A stretch of 13,018 nucleotides of DNA, taken from positions 1 to 13,018 of the forward strand of contig JAATFY010000121.1 in NCBI GenBank assembly GCA_015654915.1. Reading direction: 5' to 3'. The notes below the pieces were generated by a model. That model was not told where the DNA came from. It saw nothing but the letters and a program-made list of their open reading frames with translations, and made no database searches. The translations under genes and the position numbers were made by a program. The stretch is from Rhodospirillales bacterium. Its GTDB lineage: Bacteria > Pseudomonadota > Alphaproteobacteria > UBA9219. Positions 6,589 to 13,018 of this stretch are shown in pieces (the stretch's first letter is position 1; the number at the start of each line of letters is the position of its first letter).

Positions 6589-7512
6589 ATGCCAAAACTC
6601 CGCATCGCCTTCATGGGCACGCCGGATTTCGCCGTGCCCGCGCTCCGCGCTTTAGCCGCGGCGGGACATGATATCGTCGCCGCTTATTGCCAGCCGCCGA
6701 AACCGGCGGGACGCGGCCAGCAAATACAGAAGTCGCCTATGCAAAATGCCGCCGAAGGCATGGGCATCGCAGTACACACGCCGAAAACGCTGCGCGATGT
6801 CGAGGAACAGAAAAAATTTGCCGCACTTAACCTCGATATCGCCGTGGTCGCGGCGTACGGTTTGATATTGCCACTGCCCGTCCTTGCGGCCCCCAAATTC
6901 GGCTGCGTCAATATCCACGCGTCGTTTTTGCCGCGCTGGCGCGGCGCGGCACCAATCCAGCGCGCCATTCTGGCAGGCGATAATGAAACCGGCATTACCA
7001 TTATGCAAATGGCCGAAGGCCTCGATACCGGCGATATGCTGCTGCAAAAGAAAATTCCGATCACGCCCGCGACGACGGCCGGATCGCTGCACGACGAGCT
7101 TATGCAGATGGGTTCTGGTTTGATTGTGCAGGCTGTCAACGATCTTGCTGCCGGAAAATTAAAGCCGATGCCGCAGCCGGAAACCGGCGTCACTTATGCC
7201 GCCAAACTGACCCGCGAAGATGGTCGCATCGACTGGGCCAAACCCGCCACCGAGATTGGGCGGCAAATTCGCGGTTTACAGCCCTGGCCCGGCTGTTTTT
7301 TCATGCTGGGCAATGAGCCCATCAAAATTCTCGCCGGTGAAGTTGTTATCGATAAAACCGGCGCGCCCGGCACCCTGCTGGACGCGGATTTCACGGTTGC
7401 ATGCGGCCAACAGGCGCTGCGGCTGAAAACGGTGCAGCGCAGCGGCAAAGGTGCTGTCGACGGCGCATCCTTCCTGCGCGGCCAACGCTTGCCGGTCGGC
7501 CATAAATTATGA
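6589..7512 (+). CDS. fmt: Methionyl-tRNA formyltransferase
   Basis: Formylates initiator Met-tRNA using 10-formyl-tetrahydrofolate. The 307-residue protein starts with the Rossmann-type PKLRIAFMGTPDFAVPAL. It carries the formyl-folate site NIHASFLPRWRGAAPIQRAI (Asn108, His110) and LDTGDML (Asp146), at the same positions as the catalytic Asn-His-Asp set of the E. coli enzyme. The C-terminal tRNA-binding domain begins at about residue 205 (LTREDGRIDW) and ends with the usual short tail after G-FLRGQRLPVG. It starts 4 bp after the def stop without a clear SD, suggesting coupled translation, and its TGA overlaps the ATG of truA. Confidence 0.96.
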   Translation: MPKLRIAFMGTPDFAVPALRALAAAGHDIVAAYCQPPKPAGRGQQIQKSPMQNAAEGMGIAVHTPKTLRDVEEQKKFAALNLDIAVVAAYGLILPLPVLAAPKFGCVNIHASFLPRWRGAAPIQRAILAGDNETGITIMQMAEGLDTGDMLLQKKIPITPATTAGSLHDELMQMGSGLIVQAVNDLAAGKLKPMPQPETGVTYAAKLTREDGRIDWAKPATEIGRQIRGLQPWPGCFFMLGNEPIKILAGEVVIDKTGAPGTLLDADFTVACGQQALRLKTVQRSGKGAVDGASFLRGQRLPVGHKL

Positions 7513-8267
7513 CTCGCCGCAAGCTGACGCTCGAATATGACGGTTCCGGTTTCTGCGGCTGGCAGAAACAGGCCCACGGCACGACCGTGCAGCAGGTGCT
7601 TGAAGAAGCTATCCAAAAATTTTCCGGCGAGACCGTGACGCTCCATGTCGCGGGCCGCACCGATGCCGGTGTCCATGCGCAGGCGCAAGTGGCGCATTTC
7701 GATCTGGAAAAAGATACGACCGACGCTGTGGTGCGCGACGCGCTCAATTTCCATGTCAGGCCGCACAGGGTTGTGGTGTTGCAGGCCGAAACTGTTGCCG
7801 ATACTTTCCATGCGCGGTTCGATGCGCTGTCGCGCAGCTATCGTTACCGGATCGTCAACCGCCGTGCGCCGTTGGCGCTGCTGGCCGATCAGGCATGGCA
7901 TGTTTCGAAACCGCTTTCCCTCGCGCCGATGCAGGAAGCGGCAAAAATTCTGATCGGCAAGCATGATTTTTCGACTTTCCGCGCGCAATATTGCCAATCG
8001 AAATCGCCGGTGCGGACGCTCGACCAACTCGATATCGCGGCGGACGGCGAAGTCGTGACGATCCACACGAAAGCACGTTCATTCCTCTATCATCAGGTGC
8101 GCAATATGGTGGGGACACTTGTCTATGTCGGTACCGGTTACTGGACCGTCGAGGATTTCAAAGCCGCTTTCGCCGCCTGCGACCGCACCAAGGGCGGCCC
8201 GACCGCGCCGCCGCAGGGTTTGTGTTTTTGGGATGTAACTTATCCACAAAACGATCCACAGGCTTGA
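7509..8267 (+). CDS. truA: tRNA pseudouridine(38-40) synthase TruA
   Basis: Isomerises uridines 38-40 in the anticodon arm of many tRNAs. The 252-residue product has LTLEYDGSGFCGWQ near the start, the catalytic aspartate in GRTDAGVHA (Asp52), the arm RSYRYRIVNRRAP (109-121), SFLYHQVRNMVG (191-202) and GPTAPPQGL (230-238). All are family hallmarks, and the length is normal. The ATG at 7509 overlaps the fmt stop as ATGA, a typical sign of translational coupling. The last codons contain a perfect DnaA-box-like TTATCCACA (8240-8248), most likely by coding coincidence. Confidence 0.96.
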   Translation: MTRRKLTLEYDGSGFCGWQKQAHGTTVQQVLEEAIQKFSGETVTLHVAGRTDAGVHAQAQVAHFDLEKDTTDAVVRDALNFHVRPHRVVVLQAETVADTFHARFDALSRSYRYRIVNRRAPLALLADQAWHVSKPLSLAPMQEAAKILIGKHDFSTFRAQYCQSKSPVRTLDQLDIAADGEVVTIHTKARSFLYHQVRNMVGTLVYVGTGYWTVEDFKAAFAACDRTKGGPTAPPQGLCFWDVTYPQNDPQA

Positions 8268-8391
8268 AATCCCTTCAAAACCTTCTTTGACATCCGGACG
8301 CAACCGATAGTAGAAGGAGCCTGCATGCGCTCGCATGTTATGCCTTCCGATGCCTCTCCCCGGGGCACTCCTTTCGGTTCCGATATCATCT
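8268..8391 (+). other. Spacer between truA and the secretin start
   Basis: This 124-bp stretch holds a short inverted repeat TTGAA-atccc-TTCAA (8264-8278) at the truA stop, a perfect -35-like TTGACA at 8287-8292 without a good -10 at 16-18 bp, the strong SD at 8312-8319 and the first part of the 51-residue frame. There is no T-tract terminator, so read-through from def-fmt-truA into the pilus operon cannot be excluded. Confidence 0.4.
8312..8319 (+). promoter_or_regulatory. Strong Shine-Dalgarno sequence, 5 nt before ATG 8325
   Basis: AGAAGGAG at 8312-8319 is the best SD-like sequence in the truA-secretin spacer. It is ideally placed for ATG 8325, which opens a different reading frame from the secretin. 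It is 15 nt from the first secretin-frame ATG (8335) and about 72 nt from the lipoprotein-type start at 8392. Confidence 0.5.
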
Positions 8392-8480
8392 ATGAAGCGC
8401 ACCCGCTTCTTTCCATTGCTGGCTTTTATGCTGGGCCTCGGCTTGTTGTCGGGTTGCTCGACGTTTTTTCCGCCGGATGA
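8325..8480 (+). CDS. Possible small ORF (51 residues) overlapping the secretin start
   Basis: Unrecognised. The frame opens at ATG 8325 right after a strong SD and closes with TGA at 8478-8480, inside the secretin gene in another frame. The product begins MRSHVMPSDASPRG and has a mildly hydrophobic C-terminal half (about residues 28-48), but no clear membrane anchor. From about 8392 on, the sequence is shared with the secretin signal-peptide region, which limits its coding freedom. It could be a leader peptide whose translation opens the secretin start, a relic of an older secretin start broken by an indel, or chance. Confidence 0.3.
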   Translation: MRSHVMPSDASPRGTPFGSDIIYEAHPLLSIAGFYAGPRLVVGLLDVFSAG

Positions 8481-10179
8481 AATCGATCCCGCCGGCCACT
8501 TGAAACGCGCCGATTATCTGGCGCTGCGCGACCGCGAAGATCAGGCCGAGGAACAGCAGAAGCAGGCCGCACCGCCGCCGATCCCCGAAATGCCCGCCGA
8601 AATCGTGCCGCCCCTGCCGCCCGCGCTCGGCAGCGACAAACGGGTCAGCGTCACGGTGACAGACAGTGTGCCGGTGCGCGATGTATTGATCGAACTGGCG
8701 CGCGAAGCGAAAGTGAATCTGGAGCTCGATCCGCGCGTCACCGGCGGTGTAATTTTTTCGGCGCATGATCAGCCGTTCGATCAGGTTCTGAAACGTATCT
8801 GCGCGCTGGCAGGGTTACGCTACAAAGTCGACGGCTCTTTCATCCATATCGAAATGGATGAGCCTTACCAGCAAACTTACCAGCTTGATTATCTCAGCCT
8901 CGCCCGCAAAACCACCAGCGAGACGGGCATTTCCACCAACGTATTCGATGTCGATGTGACGAGCGGCAGCGGCGGCGGGTTGAACGGGAGCCTTGGCGGG
9001 TCCAGCACCAACGGCGCGAGCGCAACGCAGAATAATTCGACGTCGAAAATTTCCGGCACGTCCGATGCCGATTTCTGGGCCGAGGTCGATAAATCGCTGG
9101 TACAAATCCTGACATCGACCGCCCGCAAAACCGACAAGCCGGCTGCCGCCAATTTCAGCATCGACCGGCAAGCCGGCATGGTTACGGTCTATGGCGACAC
9201 GCTCCAGCAAAATGCCGTCGAAGCCTATTTCCGGAAACTCAAACATAAAGCGTATGCCCAAGTCCTTATCGACGCCCGCATTATCGAGGTCGAACTCGAC
9301 GATGCTTTTAAGAGCGGCATCAATTGGCGCACGCTATTTAGCGGCGCCTTCAACGCCGCCAGCCGTTTCGGGCCCGCCGCCGTCGGCGCGCCCTTTACAA
9401 CTGCAACAACGGCGACCGACGGCGTGTTTACGGCCTCCGTCAATGACAAAGATTTCTCCGGCATACTCAATCTGGTCAAAACTTTCGGCACCACGCGGGT
9501 TCTGTCGGCGCCGCGTTTGACAGTCCTCAACAACCAGACCGCCGTTCTTAAAGTAGCTACCAATCAGGTCTATTTCGTAACGCAGGCGCAATTCACCACC
9601 GTGACGAATGCCAGCGGAGCGGCAGTGACAACCACGCCGGTATACACCAGCACGCCGCGCACGGTGCCGGTCGGACTTGTTATGACTGTGCAGCCCGCCA
9701 TCGACAGCGACCACGACCGCATCACCATTACGCTGCGGCCCACGATCTCGCGGGTCGTCGACGAGGTGAACGATCCGTCGATAGGACTTAATGCCGCGCA
9801 GGCGGGGGTCGCCAATCCGGTGCAATCGCAAATTCCGGTGCTGGCGGTGCGCGAAATGGATTCGGTGATCCAGCTTCATTCCGGCGAAGTCGCCATCATG
9901 GGCGGGCTGATGCAGGACAGCTCGAAGAACAACGATCAGGGCATTCCCGGTTTCGATACGCTCCCCGTCGTCGGCGAACTCGCCAAATCGCGCGACAACG
10001 AAGGCCAGACCACCGAGCTTGTGATTCTCCTGCGCGCCACGGTCGCCGACGCGCCTTTGGCCGACAGCGCCGACAGCGAGCTTTATCACCATTACAACAA
10101 CGACCCGCGGCCTTTGCCGCTGCCCGCCAGCCTGCCGAAATTGCCGCCTTTATCCCCGCTTCCGCCCAATCCGTCCTGA
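8392..10179 (+). CDS. MshL/PilQ/GspD-family outer-membrane secretin, lipoprotein
   Basis: Forms the outer-membrane channel through which a pilus or pseudopilus passes. From ATG 8392 it is 595 residues: a lipoprotein signal with lipobox LLSGC (Cys22), a Pro/Glu-rich linker (about 58-80), an STN/N0-type domain (about 83-155), a Gly/Ser/Asn-rich low-complexity linker (about 186-222), a short N1-like part with VLIDARIIEVELDD, then the secretin domain. The latter contains TTRVLSAPRLTVLNNQTAVLKV (from about 367), VPVGLVMTVQPAI (426-438) and the C-terminal signature GEVAIMGGLMQDS...GIPGFDTLPVVGELAK. The tail (about 572-595) is unusually proline-rich. The architecture fits the MSHA-pilus secretin MshL best. 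No SD precedes 8392; a start at 8335 would add 19 residues before the signal peptide. The next gene follows by 12 bp. Confidence 0.88.
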   Translation: MKRTRFFPLLAFMLGLGLLSGCSTFFPPDEIDPAGHLKRADYLALRDREDQAEEQQKQAAPPPIPEMPAEIVPPLPPALGSDKRVSVTVTDSVPVRDVLIELAREAKVNLELDPRVTGGVIFSAHDQPFDQVLKRICALAGLRYKVDGSFIHIEMDEPYQQTYQLDYLSLARKTTSETGISTNVFDVDVTSGSGGGLNGSLGGSSTNGASATQNNSTSKISGTSDADFWAEVDKSLVQILTSTARKTDKPAAANFSIDRQAGMVTVYGDTLQQNAVEAYFRKLKHKAYAQVLIDARIIEVELDDAFKSGINWRTLFSGAFNAASRFGPAAVGAPFTTATTATDGVFTASVNDKDFSGILNLVKTFGTTRVLSAPRLTVLNNQTAVLKVATNQVYFVTQAQFTTVTNASGAAVTTTPVYTSTPRTVPVGLVMTVQPAIDSDHDRITITLRPTISRVVDEVNDPSIGLNAAQAGVANPVQSQIPVLAVREMDSVIQLHSGEVAIMGGLMQDSSKNNDQGIPGFDTLPVVGELAKSRDNEGQTTELVILLRATVADAPLADSADSELYHHYNNDPRPLPLPASLPKLPPLSPLPPNPS

Positions 10180-10180
10180 C

Positions 10181-10185
10181 AGGAG
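10181..10185 (+). promoter_or_regulatory. Ribosome-binding site of the first prepilin
   Basis: AGGAG directly after the secretin stop, 6 nt before ATG 10192. It is a near-ideal SD and suggests efficient translation of this prepilin relative to its neighbours. Confidence 0.6.
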
Positions 10186-10191
10186 CCTGAT

Positions 10192-10821
10192 ATGAAATTC
10201 CAGAAAAATGCACGCCGCGGTTTTACGCTGGTCGAACTGTCGATCGTCCTTGTCATTATCGGCCTTATCATCGGCGGCGTTCTGACCGGCCAGCAGATTA
10301 TCCAGAACGCGCGCATAACGAATGCTATCAACGCCATTCAGGCCTATCAGGCTCAGTTCCAGACCTACACCCAGAATTACGGCGCCCTGCCCGGCGACGA
10401 CAGCAACGCCGCTACGCGTTTTCCCAATTCGGTTCCTCCTTATACAGGTATCGTGAACGGGGTCGTCGATGGTGCGTTCGATTCCAGCGACCCAACCACC
10501 GAAAGCCGTCTGGCATGGGCGGATTTGCGCGCCGCCAGTCTTGTGAAGAACCAGGTGCCGGTGACGGCTCAGCCGCCCAATCCGTTCAATGGAATTTACG
10601 GCTTCCAGAACGGCGCGTTCGGCGGTGTCTTTACCACAACCGTATTATGTTTAAGTTCTGTGCCCGGTTCCGCCGCTCTGGCGATCGACTCGCGCCTCGA
10701 CGACGGCGCGAGTGGCACCGGCAATATTCAGGCGATGCTGTCGGGGACCGGCGGGGCTAACGGCACGGTCGCCGCCACCTACGACAGCGCGCAAACCTAT
10801 ACGCTCTGCGTCCGGATGTGA
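10192..10821 (+). CDS. Type IV pilin / pseudopilin precursor
   Basis: 209 residues with a textbook class III prepilin signal: a short basic leader MKFQKNARRG, cleavage expected after Gly10, mature N-terminus FTLVE with the Glu5 needed for assembly, then a hydrophobic helix (about 16-38, IVLVIIGLIIGGVL). The helix continues with QNARITNAINAIQAYQAQF and leads into NYGALPGDDSNAATRF (62-77), the LPGD motif of many pilin-like proteins. The C-terminal part has W109, NPFNGIYGF (130-138) and IDSRLDDGASGTGNI (165-179). Cys153 and Cys206 could form the C-terminal disulfide loop. It has the strongest SD of the operon and may be the major subunit, which is inference. Its TGA overlaps the GTG of the next gene. 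Confidence 0.9.
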   Translation: MKFQKNARRGFTLVELSIVLVIIGLIIGGVLTGQQIIQNARITNAINAIQAYQAQFQTYTQNYGALPGDDSNAATRFPNSVPPYTGIVNGVVDGAFDSSDPTTESRLAWADLRAASLVKNQVPVTAQPPNPFNGIYGFQNGAFGGVFTTTVLCLSSVPGSAALAIDSRLDDGASGTGNIQAMLSGTGGANGTVAATYDSAQTYTLCVRM

Positions 10822-11693
10822 CGGCGATGCCGATGGATCGCGGCTTCACGCTGGTCGAGATGGCGGTGGTTCTGGTGGTGATCGGTCTCGTCATGCTGAC
10901 GATCTTTCCGGCGCTGACGTTGTTACGCAGCAGCAGCCAACGCAACCTGACGCAAACCAATCTGCAAGCGTTGATGCAATCGACTGCCGCCTATGTGCAG
11001 GCGAACGGCTGCCTGCCCTGCCCCACGCCCGCCAACGTCGCCAATTCCGCGCCCGCTGGCTTCGGGCATGTGCGCGGCGACAGCAGTATCTCACCGGCGG
11101 CCTGCGGGGGATGCACTATCCTTGAAGGTATTCCGCCTTACGGATCACTTGGCCTGCCCGTTTCGACAGCGCATGACGGCTGGGGCCACTGGATCACAAT
11201 GCGCGTCGATCAGGCCCTCACCGTCAATTTCGGCATCGTGCCGCCGACAGCGGCGTGCCAGGCCAGCGACCTGCCGCCCAACACAGTTACACCTACCTGT
11301 ATAACTCAGGGCGCCAGCCAGAAAGGGCTGTGCCGCACGGGGTTAAGCACCTCTAACCGCATCATCGTGCAGATGCCGAACGGAACCGTGACACCGGGCA
11401 CGCAGCAGGCTGCCGTTATATTCGTAAGCCACGGCGTCAGCGGATTCGGCTCTTTCTATGCGATGACTGGGCCTGATCTCAATAACGGCAGCCGCATTCC
11501 CTTCCCCTCTTCGGTTCCGGCCTGTTCGGCCACCGGAGGATTCACAAGATGCAACGCCGATAACAACACGATATTCGTGAACGCGCTGCTCTCACAAGCG
11601 AGTAACGATCCTTACGACGACGTGCTGGCCTTTACCGACCGCAATAGTCTGGTCAGCCAGTTCGGCAACGGCAGTTGCCAGACGGTGTGGTGA
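10818..11693 (+). CDS. Cysteine-rich prepilin-like protein (LPCP type)
   Basis: 291 residues, with a class III signal cut after Gly9, mature FTLVE (Glu14 of the precursor) and a hydrophobic helix (about 15-36). Residues 64-69 (GCLPCP) and 105-130 (IPPYGSLGLP...DGWGHWITMRV) match a recurring pattern of large prepilin-like proteins (LPCP, then a TLGLP-like motif, then DxWG). Ten cysteines (65, 68, 96, 99, 147, 161, 172, 236, 245, 287), including two CxxC pairs, suggest a disulfide-bonded exported head domain. The size and single copy suggest a minor or tip subunit, which is inference. GTG 10818 overlaps the upstream TGA as GTGA; ATG 10827 or 10833 would only shorten the leader, which is cleaved anyway. 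Confidence 0.85.
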   Translation: MTAMPMDRGFTLVEMAVVLVVIGLVMLTIFPALTLLRSSSQRNLTQTNLQALMQSTAAYVQANGCLPCPTPANVANSAPAGFGHVRGDSSISPAACGGCTILEGIPPYGSLGLPVSTAHDGWGHWITMRVDQALTVNFGIVPPTAACQASDLPPNTVTPTCITQGASQKGLCRTGLSTSNRIIVQMPNGTVTPGTQQAAVIFVSHGVSGFGSFYAMTGPDLNNGSRIPFPSSVPACSATGGFTRCNADNNTIFVNALLSQASNDPYDDVLAFTDRNSLVSQFGNGSCQTVW

Positions 11694-11695
11694 GT

Positions 11696-13018
11696 ATGGC
11701 CAAAATTCTTCGCTTTCAAAATGATGACGGCGCCATAGACGAAAGTGTCCGGCCTCCCGTCATACGCGTCGGCGAAAAATTGCTGCACTCGGAACTGATC
11801 ACCCCTGACCAGTTGCAGATCGCGCTACATGAGCAGCGCCGCAGTGGTAAGATGATCGGCGCGGTTCTGGTGCGCCTCGGATTTCTCGACGAAGACAGTC
11901 TTGCCGCCGTTTTGGCTGAGCGCAGCGGCTGCAAAAGCATCGACCTTAAGACCGCCGCCATCGATCCCGCCCTGATGCAGAAATTACCGAAGCACGTCGC
12001 GGCGCGTTGCCGCGCCCTGCCGGTGAGCCTTACCGATACCACGCTCGAAATTGCCATGGCCGATCCTTATGACGTCGTGGCCATGGACGAAATCCGGCGC
12101 TATTTCCCGCGCCATATCGATTTTGTGCCGCGGGTGGCGTCCGCTACGGAAATCGCCGAAATCATCGATCATTACAGCGATTTCACGACGTCGCTCGATA
12201 CCATCCTCGCGGAATTCGAAAACGGCGAGGATAGCGCGGCAAGCGGCGAGACGTGGCAGCATCCGGTTGTGCGCCTTGTGAACACAATTATCTTCGATGC
12301 CGTGCGGCGCAATGCTTCCGATATCCATCTGGAGCCCGAAAGCAGCTTTGTCCGTTTGCGTTATCGCATCGACGGCGTGATGCAACAGGTCCGCGCCCTG
12401 CACAGCGCCCATTGGCCCGAACTGTCGCATCGCCTCAAGATCATGGCGGGCATGAACATCGCGGACACGCGCAGTTTGCAGGACGGGCGGTTCCGGATGC
12501 AGGTGGGCGGCGCGGATATCGATTTTCGCATGGCGGTCATGCCGACTGCGCAGGGCGAGAATATCGTCATCCGCATTCTCGATCATCGCCATGTTCTGCT
12601 GCCACTGGATAAGCTCGGGTTCCATTCGGATGCGCTGGCGCAGCTTGACCTTATTCTGGAACGTCCCGAGGGAATCGTGCTTGTTACGGGGCCAACCGGC
12701 TGCGGCAAGACGACGACGCTCTATTCGATGCTGAGCAGGATCAGCAGCGTGGATGTCAATATCATGACGCTGGAAGAACCGATCGAATATCAGTTTAATC
12801 TTATCCGCCAGACCGCCGTGCAGGAACAGCAGGGCCTGACGTTTGCCGAGGGCGTGCGCGGTATTTTGCGGCAAGACCCCGATATTATTTTCATCGGCGA
12901 GGTGCGCGATACCGACACGGCACAAATGGCGCTACGCGCCGCCATGACAGGGCACCAGGTTTTCTCGACCTTGCATTGCAATGATGCGCTCGGCGCCATT
13001 CCGCGCCTGATCGACCTC
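11696..13018 (+). CDS. GspE/PilB/MshE-type assembly ATPase, N-terminal 441 residues (runs off the right end)
   Basis: Powers pilus or pseudopilus assembly from the cytoplasmic face of the inner membrane. The N-terminal part (about 20-150, with GEKLLHSELITPDQLQIAL) resembles the MshEN/GspE_N domain. The second domain (about 200-320) has SDIHLEPESSFVRLRYRIDG. The ATPase core carries Walker A GPTGCGKT (332-339, Lys338), an Asp box TLEEPIEY (358-365), Walker B with DPDIIFIGEVRD (394-405, Glu402) and a His box STLHCNDA (424-431). Cys replaces the usual Ser in Walker A, and Cys replaces the common Thr in the His box. The C-terminus, including any four-cysteine zinc element, is outside the window. 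ATG 11696 starts 2 bp after the upstream stop; in-frame GTG 11690 would overlap it as GTGA. Assembly rather than retraction (PilT) is inferred from the N-terminal domains. Confidence 0.93.
   Translation, partial: MAKILRFQNDDGAIDESVRPPVIRVGEKLLHSELITPDQLQIALHEQRRSGKMIGAVLVRLGFLDEDSLAAVLAERSGCKSIDLKTAAIDPALMQKLPKHVAARCRALPVSLTDTTLEIAMADPYDVVAMDEIRRYFPRHIDFVPRVASATEIAEIIDHYSDFTTSLDTILAEFENGEDSAASGETWQHPVVRLVNTIIFDAVRRNASDIHLEPESSFVRLRYRIDGVMQQVRALHSAHWPELSHRLKIMAGMNIADTRSLQDGRFRMQVGGADIDFRMAVMPTAQGENIVIRILDHRHVLLPLDKLGFHSDALAQLDLILERPEGIVLVTGPTGCGKTTTLYSMLSRISSVDVNIMTLEEPIEYQFNLIRQTAVQEQQGLTFAEGVRGILRQDPDIIFIGEVRDTDTAQMALRAAMTGHQVFSTLHCNDALGAIPRLIDL

Noticed and set aside
6030..6620. 196-codon minus-strand frame over def
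   Set aside because: Antisense to peptide deformylase with all three motifs in the plus frame; it also covers the def promoter region.
7194..8066. 290-codon minus-strand frame across fmt and truA
   Set aside because: It spans two well-conserved enzymes on the other strand, and its product resembles nothing.
8287..8316. Perfect TTGACA as -35 of a pilus-operon promoter
   Set aside because: No acceptable -10 is found at 16-18 bp (GTAGAA or TAGAAG at best), and the start site would fall after the SD at 8312-8319. Kept only as a note on the spacer.
9334..10092. 252-codon minus-strand frame in the secretin gene
   Set aside because: Antisense shadow of the conserved secretin domain; no domain or SD.
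11984..12925. 313-codon minus-strand frame in the ATPase gene
   Set aside because: Antisense to the Walker A/B region of a clear GspE/PilB-type ATPase.

Overview
The window looks like chromosomal DNA from an alphaproteobacterium, perhaps of Rhodospirillales-like affinity. The basis is moderately high GC with short spacers, a def-fmt-truA order, a Bradyrhizobium-NdvB-like GH17-GT2 glucan synthase, and an MlaC/HpnM-type periplasmic lipid-binding protein. The taxonomic placement is inference; there is no rRNA or other phylogenetic marker here. I see no tRNA, rRNA, CRISPR array, insertion sequence, integrase or phage gene.

Left part (1-4304), cell envelope. The C-terminal third of an MlaC/Ttg2D (HpnM-like) ABC-transporter substrate-binding protein ends at 336. 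After a short spacer with a plausible promoter and a small hairpin comes an 863-residue membrane protein that joins a GH17 beta-1,3-glucanase/transglycosylase-type domain to a processive GT2 glycosyltransferase. Facing it tail to tail, and overlapping it by 35 bp, is a CNNM/CBS/CorC transporter-type protein that starts with TTG.

Middle (about 4305-8267), housekeeping. rmuC is transcribed divergently from the CorC-type gene. A 115-residue orphan protein on the minus strand has a good ribosome-binding site and runs antisense into the last 101 bp of rmuC. An AT-rich divergent spacer (5911-6056) then leads to def, fmt and truA. fmt follows def by 4 bp, and truA overlaps fmt by 4 bp (ATGA). def and fmt act at opposite ends of N-formyl-methionine metabolism; truA modifies tRNA.

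Right part (about 8268-13018), the start of a type IV pilus / type II secretion-like operon. It encodes an MshL/PilQ/GspD-type lipoprotein secretin, a class III-signal prepilin, a second prepilin-like protein with ten cysteines, and the first 441 residues of a GspE/PilB/MshE assembly ATPase that runs off the end. The last three are tightly coupled: a strong SD and 12 bp from the secretin, then a GTGA overlap, then a 2-bp gap or a second GTGA overlap. The inner-membrane platform protein, other pseudopilins and any prepilin peptidase would be expected beyond 13018.

The window is mostly recognisable families. The less explained parts are the cysteine-rich prepilin, the orphan at 5563-5910 with its antisense tail, and the secretin start region, where the only strong SD serves a different short reading frame.
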